49,586 nucleotides of DNA, taken from positions 1 through 49,586 of the IMG/VR virus record IMGVR_UViG_3300005253_000020; one strand, given 5' to 3'. Under the pieces are notes generated by a model, which was not told the origin of the DNA, did no database searches, and saw only the letters and a list, made by a program, of their open reading frames with translations. This DNA comes from a virus. Of this stretch, positions 35,954 through 44,343 are shown piece by piece (positions within the stretch are counted from its first letter, which is position 1; every line of letters begins with the position of its first letter). Both the position numbers and the translations under genes were made by a program.

Positions 35954-37090
35954 TTACGAAGCCGCTGTCCAATAGTGCAAGTAATAGGTGGTACCGGCAA
36001 TGTAGATGGGAATAGAACCACCAGAGGCGTCACCGGCTTGAACAGTGGCAACATCACCACAATCTCCGGCATTTCTGATAGCTACTAAACCATCCCAATT
36101 GTATGTACCCGCGTGAATGTAGATCGCGTAAGCATTAGCCGGAGCAGCAACTGACTCATCAACATAATACTCAAGCGAAATACCGGCGACACTTCCACCC
36201 GACAAAGTAGGTGCAGTAGATGTTACCTCAGTCTCTACTGTACCGTAGAAAGCCGAGTTCCAATGCCCACTCGTAACAGCGATGGTAGCGGCATCCTTGA
36301 AATGCAGATTAGCTGTCACGACATGCACAACGCTACTTACCAATGCAGCATTGACATACGTTCTGAACTTCCACATACCCCACATCGCATTTCCGAGGCC
36401 GGCAATCTCGCCCACGTAATACAATGCCCTAGCACGACCCGTACCATCGAAGCGATAGTTTCTCTGATCGAGCACAACGTTATTCGATGTGATCTCATCG
36501 TCAACAATCAGTGAGTTCGAGGCACTATCACCGGCACCCTTTATGGCATTGTACTCAAATTTTTTGAACTCCATCCAGACTAAACCATCGACGCTGGAGC
36601 GATCAACAGTCTCTCTGGCCACACCAACGGCCCTACCGGGGTAGTCGATGTCGGCTTGACCGTCACGGATACCCATAATGGTTCTGTCGAGCGTGCAATT
36701 CTGAGCACAGAAAACTGGAACTACTGAACCCTCTATGGGTTCCCAGATTTCGATGGTGTCGCCATCGGCTCCACCTAGCGGCCCGAGCGACTTGACTATA
36801 CCGGCAAACGCATGGAGGTTAGCAGTGAGCGGTTCCTCGACTAGAGTAAACCGTGCGTTATACGTCTGAGCGCCCTCAGCAAAAGTCGTGGCATTTTCAC
36901 CACCGAAGTCACTACTAAGACGATTAGTCGTCTCTTCTTTTATGTTGGATGTGGCGTCACTATTGTAGCAAACAGGCTGGCCGACCTTGAGAACCGTAGC
37001 GGCGGTAACAGGTCGCCATACGACTTTCTTCATCAAGGCCGCAGTGTCTGCCGTAGCGATAGACCACATTGCCAATTGTCCAGTACTCAT
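35954..37090 (-). CDS. Decoration-like structural protein, 378 aa
   Basis: ATG at 37090 follows AAAGGAGAATTTAAC. The N-terminal 180 residues resemble head decoration or DUF2190-like proteins (AATVLKVGQPVCYNSD; DGDTIEIWEP; GRAVGVARETVD), the rest is a repeat-like β-structure with many Gly, Ser and Thr (SVVHVVTANLHFKDAAT, GISLEYYVDES). It follows the capsid gene. Probably binds the capsid exterior. It could instead be a second capsid-type subunit; sequence alone does not decide. Confidence 0.6.
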   Translation of the reverse strand: MSTGQLAMWSIATADTAALMKKVVWRPVTAATVLKVGQPVCYNSDATSNIKEETTNRLSSDFGGENATTFAEGAQTYNARFTLVEEPLTANLHAFAGIVKSLGPLGGADGDTIEIWEPIEGSVVPVFCAQNCTLDRTIMGIRDGQADIDYPGRAVGVARETVDRSSVDGLVWMEFKKFEYNAIKGAGDSASNSLIVDDEITSNNVVLDQRNYRFDGTGRARALYYVGEIAGLGNAMWGMWKFRTYVNAALVSSVVHVVTANLHFKDAATIAVTSGHWNSAFYGTVETEVTSTAPTLSGGSVAGISLEYYVDESVAAPANAYAIYIHAGTYNWDGLVAIRNAGDCGDVATVQAGDASGGSIPIYIAGTTYYLHYWTAAS

Positions 37091-37123
37091 GTTAAATTCT
37101 CCTTTACTAAATTATCGGTTGGC

Positions 37124-38227
37124 CTACGAGGTAATGGGCCTATGTATGACAAATCCAGCAGTTCTACGGTTCGTACACAGGTTATTGTGCGAGCCATCAA
37201 GGAAGATGGTGAACGTAGTATGCTGCCCACGATCTGTCATCGGCTCGGACTCTTCCATCCAGTAGCCATCCTGCACATAGGGAACGAACTTCTCGAAGTC
37301 AACACAATAGAACGGCTTAGTCTCAGTACTCTGGACCGGCTCAGTGATGCCATCAAGCTGCGAGATATAGAGCACGGGCAGACGATTGATGAAAACCAGA
37401 CCGCCTTCGTCCATGCGAATGTTACCGAGCACGTCCTTGCCCCTGTGGTTATCATCCTTGGCGTCAGCCAGTTCCTGAAGCAGTACGGCGTTATCAGCAT
37501 CAGTATAGACACGTTTCTTCCCACCACGCACCTGCGAAGGGTCGTTGATAAAGTTCGGCACCTTGAAGTTAGTCTTCAGGACGGCAGTACGGAACGTTCG
37601 CAGAAAGCTGTTATCAATCTTGGTGTATGTAGCCGCATAGTTCTTCCACTTCGGCTGGGCGTTTCCGTCCAGGCCGGCGACGACAGTACTCGTAGTGCCG
37701 TTCTCAAACCGGACGGTCTGGCCGTTAAAGCCAGCCGTAGTCGCATCGTCGTCCAGGTAGTTCAAGTAGTACGGAACGCCATAAGGATTAAGATCATCAG
37801 TGGCCGAATCGGGGGCCTTCCAGAAGCGATCCTCGATCAGATCAGCCAAACTCCAGAGACCGTCAATACGCCTGGTTTCCAAGAGGCGAATAAAACCCTT
37901 GGCTGAGTTCTTATTGCGGAGAATCTCCAACTTATCCCACGAATAGTTCGTGCCAATCTGCGTCCAGGGAACATCGATCTCATACATAACATCGCCGACT
38001 GCCGGCTCGTCAGTATCGAAGAGTCTCCGGTACCTGGCATTGCCAGTCGGGTTCAACATCAACTTACGTTTGATCGAAGTTCCACCGTCAATCTCCATAC
38101 GGTCCTGCTGATAGATCCGGCAGGCTTCGTAGTTCTGGTTCGTCCAGGTCACTTCAAAGTACTGCTTCGGCAGATGAGGCAGAGTCGTCTCAATGAGATC
38201 AACCAAATCTGAATTTTTAACACCCAT
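37124..38227 (-). CDS. Major capsid protein, 367 aa
   Basis: ATG at 38227 follows AAAGGTAACACACA. Its length and its place after a scaffold and before a decoration protein are those of the HK97-fold capsid subunit. Visible elements include the N-terminal helix (SDLVDLIETTLPHLP), a basic loop region (GTSIKRKLML), a helix with ETRRIDGLWSLADLIEDRFW, and a C-terminal β-rich part ending in HRPITS. No catalytic residues are expected. It should be the most abundant virion protein. Confidence 0.75.
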   Translation of the reverse strand: MGVKNSDLVDLIETTLPHLPKQYFEVTWTNQNYEACRIYQQDRMEIDGGTSIKRKLMLNPTGNARYRRLFDTDEPAVGDVMYEIDVPWTQIGTNYSWDKLEILRNKNSAKGFIRLLETRRIDGLWSLADLIEDRFWKAPDSATDDLNPYGVPYYLNYLDDDATTAGFNGQTVRFENGTTSTVVAGLDGNAQPKWKNYAATYTKIDNSFLRTFRTAVLKTNFKVPNFINDPSQVRGGKKRVYTDADNAVLLQELADAKDDNHRGKDVLGNIRMDEGGLVFINRLPVLYISQLDGITEPVQSTETKPFYCVDFEKFVPYVQDGYWMEESEPMTDRGQHTTFTIFLDGSHNNLCTNRRTAGFVIHRPITS

Positions 38228-38245
38228 TGTGTGTTACCTTTCTGT

Positions 38246-39382
38246 TTATCCAAAAACTTTTGCTAGTTTCTCATCAACTGATTCGATGAGTTCTTCACGA
38301 GTTCTCGGTTTCTGATCCCCACCGCCAACATCGGAAATCTGATTACCAGATCGCTTACTGTCAGAGGGTCGGATCGTCATGCTTTTCTTACGCTTGGTCG
38401 CCGTGGCTTTTATGCTGTCGCGTATAGCCTGTTCACGGATCGGCTCTGATGTGGTCAGGTGTGCTTTATCCATAGCTGTAACTGCATCCATGCCCGAGCC
38501 CGCGATTATATAATCAGCGTACTCCAACACCTTCCACCTGTTGGCCTGCTGTCCACTGCTGAGATCATCCCAGTTCTGGCCCAGTTTCAAGGTACCATAG
38601 AACTCGTTGAACGGCTTCAATCTATCTGAACTGAAGAAATTCTCGATCTCAAGTTCCACGTTGGGGTCGGGTCCCGCAGGTGCTGCTGGAACAATCGGAG
38701 CAACAGGTACTACCGGTATAGCTTTCTCAGGCTGCACCAAATCGGCCAGAGCTTCAATAGACTCGTTCTGAGCCCTGAGTATCGCCGCCGTATTGTCGTC
38801 AAGGTCGTAATCCTTGATCATCCTGTCTACGTCTACACCCTTGAATCCTGGCTTCTCAACCGGCACCACGGGTACAGCCGGGACTTCAGCAGCTCTATGC
38901 TCTGCTTCAAGCTTCGCTTTGCCTATCGCAGCCCACTCGCTCGATGTCTTGTTAACATCGATCAGCAGATTCTGGAACAGAGAATTAGCCGCTTCGGGAT
39001 CAGTCTCGAAGTATTTCTGGGCATCTTCCTCTTTCCAGCCGCGATGAATAGCCGCTCTCAGAAAAGCATCCGAGAGTTCTACGTCATCCTCCTTGTCGCC
39101 ATCCTTGTCACCAGTTTTGTTAGCCGGGGTAGGTTCAGCGGATTCTGCCGATTCCTTTGGTTCCGTAGGTTCACCTGGTTCTACTGGTTCACCTGGTTCC
39201 TCTGGTTCTTTCGGGGTAGGCTCCGCTGGTTCTGCCGGTTCACTCTTCCTGGTTCCGTCTGTGATGTCGCGGAGATTAGCGAGTCTGGCTTCTACACTAC
39301 CTACCAGTTCCTCGTTTTCAATCGCCGGAACATCCAGTTCTTTCAACGTTCCTTCGTATTCGCTTGTATTACCTTCCAACAT
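38246..39382 (-). CDS. Scaffolding protein, 378 aa
   Basis: The product is acidic and elongated: a Pro/Glu-rich repeat (EPAEPAEPTP-type units at about 44-80), helices, a Val/Pro linker (EVPAVPVVPVEKPG), a second Pro/Ala linker (VVPVAPIVPAAPAGP), and a C-terminal helical part with a basic end (RKKSMT, residues 340-350). This matches phage scaffold proteins that bind the capsid subunit through a basic C-terminal helix. Gene order portal, scaffold, capsid agrees. Confidence 0.75.
   Translation of the reverse strand: MLEGNTSEYEGTLKELDVPAIENEELVGSVEARLANLRDITDGTRKSEPAEPAEPTPKEPEEPGEPVEPGEPTEPKESAESAEPTPANKTGDKDGDKEDDVELSDAFLRAAIHRGWKEEDAQKYFETDPEAANSLFQNLLIDVNKTSSEWAAIGKAKLEAEHRAAEVPAVPVVPVEKPGFKGVDVDRMIKDYDLDDNTAAILRAQNESIEALADLVQPEKAIPVVPVAPIVPAAPAGPDPNVELEIENFFSSDRLKPFNEFYGTLKLGQNWDDLSSGQQANRWKVLEYADYIIAGSGMDAVTAMDKAHLTTSEPIREQAIRDSIKATATKRKKSMTIRPSDSKRSGNQISDVGGGDQKPRTREELIESVDEKLAKVFG
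39133..39246 (-). repeat. Pro/Glu-coding short tandem repeat in scaffold gene
   Basis: The + strand shows GGTTC(A/T/C) recurring about every 9-12 bases, coding on the − strand for Glu-Pro-type units in the scaffold. Copies differ by point changes, and such repeats can expand or contract. Confidence 0.5.
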
Positions 39383-39401
39383 AATTCTTCCTTTCAGTCT
39401 G

Positions 39402-39415
39402 CCTCGTCGCCGAGG
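39402..39415 (-). other. Small GNRA hairpin between scaffold and zinc-ribbon genes
   Basis: CCTCG and CGAGG close a GCGA tetraloop on the − strand in the 42-base gap between the zinc-ribbon gene and the scaffold gene. No T-run follows. It could protect mRNA ends or modulate scaffold translation. Confidence 0.35.
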
Positions 39416-39424
39416 GGTAGGTGA

Positions 39425-39787
39425 TTAGAAAATCTTTACTTTTTTACGTTTCTTCTGGGGGACCTTCTCAAAATTACACTTCTTCAGATACGCCTCATGG
39501 TCGGAAAAATTATCGAACACCGGCTGGCCTTCTTTGGTCACCTCGATATTCGGGAACATCTTCCGGTGTTCCGGGATCTGCTCCGGTAGTATCGCCAAGC
39601 TGTCACTCACTATAGGCTTACTGTAGCTCCTCCTTCCAGCCCCAACCAAGACGTTTTCTGCTTTGAAATCATGGTCCATGATACTATCGCATTCACCACA
39701 CACCATATCTGATGGGTGGTCACATATCGATCTGATTACTTCTTTTCTTTCACCACATTCTGGACAGAGATAACAATAGCGTGACAT
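39425..39787 (-). CDS. FmdB-like zinc-ribbon virion-gene protein, 120 aa
   Basis: CYLCPEC at 5-11 and CGEC near 30-33 give the FmdB-type zinc ribbon seen in many podovirus morphogenesis operons, followed by a basic C-terminus (KKRKKVK). Proteins like this are usually found between portal and capsid genes; the role is probably regulatory or assembly-related. TAATG-coupled to the portal gene. Confidence 0.7.
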   Translation of the reverse strand: MSRYCYLCPECGERKEVIRSICDHPSDMVCGECDSIMDHDFKAENVLVGAGRRSYSKPIVSDSLAILPEQIPEHRKMFPNIEVTKEGQPVFDNFSDHEAYLKKCNFEKVPQKKRKKVKIF

Positions 39788-41562
39788 TAGTAAGCTCCTT
39801 GTATTGCAGCCTGGGCATCAGCGGGGATGCCAGTCTGGAAACTCTGATTTCGTTCTCGTGCCGGCGTCGAAGGCTTCTTCGGACTCCCGGTCGGCTGAGA
39901 AGTAGGTCCCGCCGTTGCCTTGCCCGCTGGCTGTGGCCCCATCGCCATACGCATCTGCATCCTCTGGAAGAACGCCGGATCGTGGAACCAGTCCTGCACA
40001 TCCTCCAGGATACCAAGTTCATCAGCTATATCTGTAGCCGCCTGAATTAAGTTAAACGGGAAACCGATCATCATAGCCTGAGTCGCCGTGGCACACAAGC
40101 CGGGCAGTACATTCGTACCAAACTCAGCAATCCGTTTAGCCCGGACAGCAGGATCAAGCCTCGACATCGACCGCTGCTTCAGGTTGAACGTATACTCCAG
40201 CCAGTCACCGCGTCTCTGTTCCGGGGTCAGTCGCACCTGGATATGTTCACCACCTGGCTGTCTACGGCTGAAAGGCAGATCGATCAACGGATCGGTATGC
40301 AGATACCAGGCCCGCTTACCCTCGGTCTCAGCAGCCGCTGTGTAAACCATACCCCGCAGGTCCTCGACGTTCACACCCTGATTCGCTTGGAGGATACTCT
40401 GCCCCGTAGCTGTCGCGGCCCCAACGGACTCACCGGACAACTGATCCGGGTTCCCAGCCATGTAGTTGTACCACTCGCGGAGGGACCTGACTGCCGCCTC
40501 ATTCGAGGGGTTCTGTCCACCAAAACTCATCATCTTTACGGAGTCGGGATTGCCGAATACCATATCACCATCTTCAGCGGTTCTGATGTCTTCCGCCTCA
40601 TCTGCTCCACCAGGATCAACAACACCTACGTCCTTCTGACGTAACATCTGATCGACTTCTTTCTTCATCATCTGCCCGGCTACGATGTGCAGATCATACC
40701 AGATACCAGCGGGAGCCACCGGATACGGATTGCCGGGCACTGGTTGTGTCAGGGCCAGCTTCGTATAGGGTCCGCCCTTTGGCCCGTAGAACTCGCGTGC
40801 GGCCAGGAAATCATCCATTATGATCTGCTCAGGATCAGCAATGGTAATCAATGCCTCAGCACCTGGCACGTATAGCTCAACCATATCCACCATATCCTGG
40901 AGTTCATCCATCTCGCGGGTGGATACGTTCTGCTGGGATATCTTCTCGACCTTTCTGCCGGCGTCCGGGTGCCTGGATCGAGGGAGTTTCATCACAAGGT
41001 CATGGTCGAACTCATCGTCGTCCAGTAGAATCTGTCGCGGTATGCGGTTTCGATCCCCCTCGAACGCAGACTTTCGCCAGTCCCTACAGGTAGGATCGAT
41101 CACATGATCGTCAAGATCGATATTATCAGTGTAAACCATACCCTCATCGATCAATGTGTCGCCGAACCGAAGCATCTTGCCACCCGATGCCAGGCCGGTC
41201 TTCAGTACCGCATAGCCGAAATGTGCGTCGGTTATCGCATACCGGAGGATCTCCTTGAAGTCAATTTGTTCATCCAGCCAGTCCAGACTCCACCCGAGGA
41301 GCTCGGCGTACTGCTTGTACTCAACGATCTCGGTACTGGGTTGGTTCACCGGATTCTTCATCACCAGAGTTGGCACGAACGCAGCGATGGTTCGGAATAG
41401 GAGGTTGATCGGCTCGTCGCCTACCAGCCCGAATTTCTTCGTGTAGTAGTGTCCGACGTAGGCTTTGATGAACATGGCCCGAGCCCGGCGATAGTGGCGG
41501 GCACGTCTGAAGCCCTGTTTGACGACGTTACCTAATTTACGTGGATCTAGTATATCTGGCAT
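39787..41562 (-). CDS. Portal protein, 591 aa
   Basis: ATG at 41562 follows GGAGATAGGGGTAAGA. The sequence has the shape of a phage portal: N-terminal helix-rich wing (residues 1-180), a stem-like region, GNPDQLSGESVGAATATGQSIL (near 383-404), typical of the portal crown-stem transition, and a Pro/Ala/Thr/Gly-rich C-terminus. It forms the dodecamer through which DNA enters and leaves the head. Position right after TerL is standard. Confidence 0.85.
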   Translation of the reverse strand: MPDILDPRKLGNVVKQGFRRARHYRRARAMFIKAYVGHYYTKKFGLVGDEPINLLFRTIAAFVPTLVMKNPVNQPSTEIVEYKQYAELLGWSLDWLDEQIDFKEILRYAITDAHFGYAVLKTGLASGGKMLRFGDTLIDEGMVYTDNIDLDDHVIDPTCRDWRKSAFEGDRNRIPRQILLDDDEFDHDLVMKLPRSRHPDAGRKVEKISQQNVSTREMDELQDMVDMVELYVPGAEALITIADPEQIIMDDFLAAREFYGPKGGPYTKLALTQPVPGNPYPVAPAGIWYDLHIVAGQMMKKEVDQMLRQKDVGVVDPGGADEAEDIRTAEDGDMVFGNPDSVKMMSFGGQNPSNEAAVRSLREWYNYMAGNPDQLSGESVGAATATGQSILQANQGVNVEDLRGMVYTAAAETEGKRAWYLHTDPLIDLPFSRRQPGGEHIQVRLTPEQRRGDWLEYTFNLKQRSMSRLDPAVRAKRIAEFGTNVLPGLCATATQAMMIGFPFNLIQAATDIADELGILEDVQDWFHDPAFFQRMQMRMAMGPQPAGKATAGPTSQPTGSPKKPSTPARERNQSFQTGIPADAQAAIQGAY

Positions 41563-41570
41563 TCTTACCC

Positions 41571-43499
41571 CTATCTCCTGAAGTCAAATCGTTTCTTGCC
41601 GCGTCCGACACCATGCTTCTCTTTCTGTATCTTCCGCCGATACGCCGCCGATCTCATCGTCTGCGGTCCTTCCTGTGCGGTCAGCTTCCCGGCCCTGGCG
41701 TCTTTGTCCTCGACGGTCAAAGCATCAGCGATCACCACGTCACCATGTGTCTTCCGGGCCGACTGGTTCTCCTCGACCATGCAGGCCGGTCCTATCCCGC
41801 CGGACGGATAATTGATATACATCTTGGCTTCTTCCAGGCCCCAGATCGAGTGGTTGAAATAATTGCCGTGGGCTAACGCCCTATCATAATTAGCCAATAA
41901 CAAAGCCTTCGAGTTCGTATTGGCGTGCCAGCCAAACTTCTTCGACTTCTTATCACGCACATCACCCGCTCGCACGTTACGGTAATAATACGGGTAGCAA
42001 TACTTCTTGACCAATATCTCGCCAAAGTCCCAACCACATAAATTCATTTCCCACTTCATGTGCGGAAGTTTACGCCGTCCGCCGACCCACAAGGCAAGAG
42101 CAGCCGCTACTCGTACCAGTTCATAAGGAGGAGTATTGGCGTCCCGCCACTCAGCTATTTTCTCTTTCGTCTGCTTGCATTTAATAGAAACAACAGAATT
42201 GGAAGCTCCCTGGCCTTTCGATATATCAATCCCAAAAATGTAGTCTTTGGTTTGATCTGGACGACCTGATACGAGATTGGTCCATATTCGGAGAGGTCCA
42301 TCCTTCCGTCGTCTTGCCATACACTTGGTAACATCTTTACGTCTGAGTATGTTCTTGATCTTGTCATCAGAGATACCCTTCTTCCAGTTAATATCCCACC
42401 GTGATTTCGGCTCTCGCCCGAACAGTGCGATGTGCTTATCAATGTTCTCGATGGTGAAAAACATACTGCCAGCTTCAACATCGATGGCGTCGATCTCGCG
42501 GGCCATCTCCTTCGGCGACCTGACCAGACACTCGGCATCATACCAAGGAGAGCGGATCTTCCAGGCTTTAGTCACCGGATCTTGTTTCAGATATCGTCCC
42601 TTGCCCTTATCCGGATGATCCCACCACATCAGCGGGAACACCTTAATCATCCCGGACTTCTTCCACTTCGAGTACTCAGTACCAGGGCCAGCTCCGGTCG
42701 AGTTCACGATTCGCACCAAACTGGCGTCTCGCGTAGCTGACCGCATCAAAGCACCCTTTTCTACCTTAGCGAACTCATCAAGCAGAGAGACAATACGTCT
42801 GTCACCAGATGCCGCATGTTGTGTGGTAGACTCACCATCGATACAAGCACCATTAAGTGCGTTTTTCATGTGCATCTTAGTCCGGTACTTCTGATTATAC
42901 CCACAATCAGGCGGCGTCATCCAGGCTGGCAACCAGATATTAATGTAATCATGCCGCTGGAATAGGGCCTTCATATTACCCGGTTTATCAACGTAATCTT
43001 CAGTCCTGGACAATTCCAGCATCTGGGCATTTTCCCGGTATAGCCAGAGCCAATGAATGAAATTAATACAGACCCAACTAGCTCCCATATCACGGCTCTT
43101 GTCAAATAATATGTCTATGGCCTTCAGGAACTCTTCATTGCTACACTCACCAAGACATCTAATTAGTTCCGTGAACGCCCTATCCTGGACCTCCCATGTA
43201 ATGAACGGAACGTCAGCATCCGTGGAGATTATCCGCTGCCCGTCTTTCACATCCATCTGATGAAAGGTCCAGGAAAAGGCGTTCACCCACAAAAGCAGTG
43301 ACTCCTTACACGCTGCCATGATATCAGCCTGAAAACCTTCATCCTTCTCCGCCGCACGGAGGATCTTCTCTCGATAGGCGAGGTTAGCCATCTCTCCCTT
43401 GGGAACCTTCCACCCAGTCTTCGGACAGGTCCACACCTCCACTTCTTTAGGAAATGGAGTAGGTAATTCTGGTTTTAGCTGGTCTAAATTGTTAATCAT
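41571..43499 (-). CDS. Terminase large subunit, 642 aa
   Basis: ATPase motifs: KSRDMGAS at 134-141 (the deviant Walker A of terminases), SLLDEF at 238-243 (Walker B and catalytic Glu), and SATRDASLVRIVNST as coupling motif. Nuclease domain: IFGIDISKGQ near 416-425 with catalytic Asp, and HGDVVIADAL near 592-601 with another. It packages DNA into the prohead through the portal. The gene overlaps the HNH endonuclease upstream by eight bases. All motifs intact. Confidence 0.9.
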   Translation of the reverse strand: MINNLDQLKPELPTPFPKEVEVWTCPKTGWKVPKGEMANLAYREKILRAAEKDEGFQADIMAACKESLLLWVNAFSWTFHQMDVKDGQRIISTDADVPFITWEVQDRAFTELIRCLGECSNEEFLKAIDILFDKSRDMGASWVCINFIHWLWLYRENAQMLELSRTEDYVDKPGNMKALFQRHDYINIWLPAWMTPPDCGYNQKYRTKMHMKNALNGACIDGESTTQHAASGDRRIVSLLDEFAKVEKGALMRSATRDASLVRIVNSTGAGPGTEYSKWKKSGMIKVFPLMWWDHPDKGKGRYLKQDPVTKAWKIRSPWYDAECLVRSPKEMAREIDAIDVEAGSMFFTIENIDKHIALFGREPKSRWDINWKKGISDDKIKNILRRKDVTKCMARRRKDGPLRIWTNLVSGRPDQTKDYIFGIDISKGQGASNSVVSIKCKQTKEKIAEWRDANTPPYELVRVAAALALWVGGRRKLPHMKWEMNLCGWDFGEILVKKYCYPYYYRNVRAGDVRDKKSKKFGWHANTNSKALLLANYDRALAHGNYFNHSIWGLEEAKMYINYPSGGIGPACMVEENQSARKTHGDVVIADALTVEDKDARAGKLTAQEGPQTMRSAAYRRKIQKEKHGVGRGKKRFDFRR

Positions 43500-43941
43500 C
43501 GTGTTTCAACAAATATTTTGTAGCCCTGTTAAGGAATGCTGAATCATCCAACCCTACTAAAAGTGTGTTACACCTACTGCACAGCAAACCCCTGACTTTC
43601 CCTGTCGTATGATTGTGGTCTACATTGGCCTTCAGATACTTCAGTGATTTATCACAAATAGCACATAAACCACCCTGCTCACCAAACATGTTATTATACT
43701 GATCGACAGTAAGACTGTACTTATCCCTCAATTGCCGCTTTAATATCTTTCCGGTCTCATACTGCTTTCTGTACTCTTCTTTCCTTGATGCCCTACCTGC
43801 TGGAGTTTTACGCCACCTATTAATGCGTATACGCTGACACTCCTTGCACTCAGATCCAAGGCCGTCGTATTTACGCTTGTTCGGCCAAAAATAAGTAACT
43901 GCCAATACATGCTTACAGGTTGGACATCGCTTAGTTATCAT
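43492..43941 (-). CDS. HNH endonuclease VII-like, inserted between terminase genes, 149 aa
   Basis: Cys pairs at 6/9 and 33/36 form an N-terminal zinc site. The core is CAIC (93-96), VDHNHTTG (107-114) and LLCSRCNTLL (119-128), the endonuclease VII-type HNH. Layout and length match the 145-residue HNH gene at 1013-1450, so the two are related. Terminase gene junctions are favoured sites for homing endonucleases. ATGA coupling to the small terminase gene and overlap with the large terminase gene. Confidence 0.88.
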   Translation of the reverse strand: MITKRCPTCKHVLAVTYFWPNKRKYDGLGSECKECQRIRINRWRKTPAGRASRKEEYRKQYETGKILKRQLRDKYSLTVDQYNNMFGEQGGLCAICDKSLKYLKANVDHNHTTGKVRGLLCSRCNTLLVGLDDSAFLNRATKYLLKHDD

Positions 43942-44318
43942 TCAGCAAGTCGATTCGCTCTCCTCATACTCTGCTCTGCGATCTTATCCGCGACCTTGGC
44001 TTTCTTGTCACCGTCCTTGACCACCGGGGCAACCTTACCCTCAAGGCGTTCCCAGATCATACTGATGAACGCTTTATCCGAGCCATGGTTAATCTCTACC
44101 ATTGTGCCGTCATCCTTAACGTGCTTCTCAGTGTAACCAGTGGCTTTATCCCAGCACAACCGGGCCAGGAACTGCACCTTCGAGACCAGTTCGCCCTTAC
44201 TATCGGGCATGTCGTGGGCCTCGCCACCGATGTCACGCAGGCAATCAGTCAGAAGCCTTCCGGCCTTGATCTTGACTCCTTGCGGGGTCAAATTTCTTTC
44301 GGGTGGTTTACTTTTCAT
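43938..44318 (-). CDS. Terminase small subunit candidate, 126 aa
   Basis: ATG at 44318 has a good AGGAGG. The product is helical, with a helix-rich start (GVKIKAGRLLTDCLRDIGG) that could bind DNA, then a second helical region (AFISMIWERLEG) and a basic Lys-rich end (KKAKVADK). Its position upstream of TerL, separated only by a homing endonuclease, suggests the small terminase that recognises pac or cos. The evidence is position and size; no motif is unique. Confidence 0.6.
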   Translation of the reverse strand: MKSKPPERNLTPQGVKIKAGRLLTDCLRDIGGEAHDMPDSKGELVSKVQFLARLCWDKATGYTEKHVKDDGTMVEINHGSDKAFISMIWERLEGKVAPVVKDGDKKAKVADKIAEQSMRRANRLAE

Positions 44319-44343
44319 AATACCTCCTATCCCTTAATTTCTC

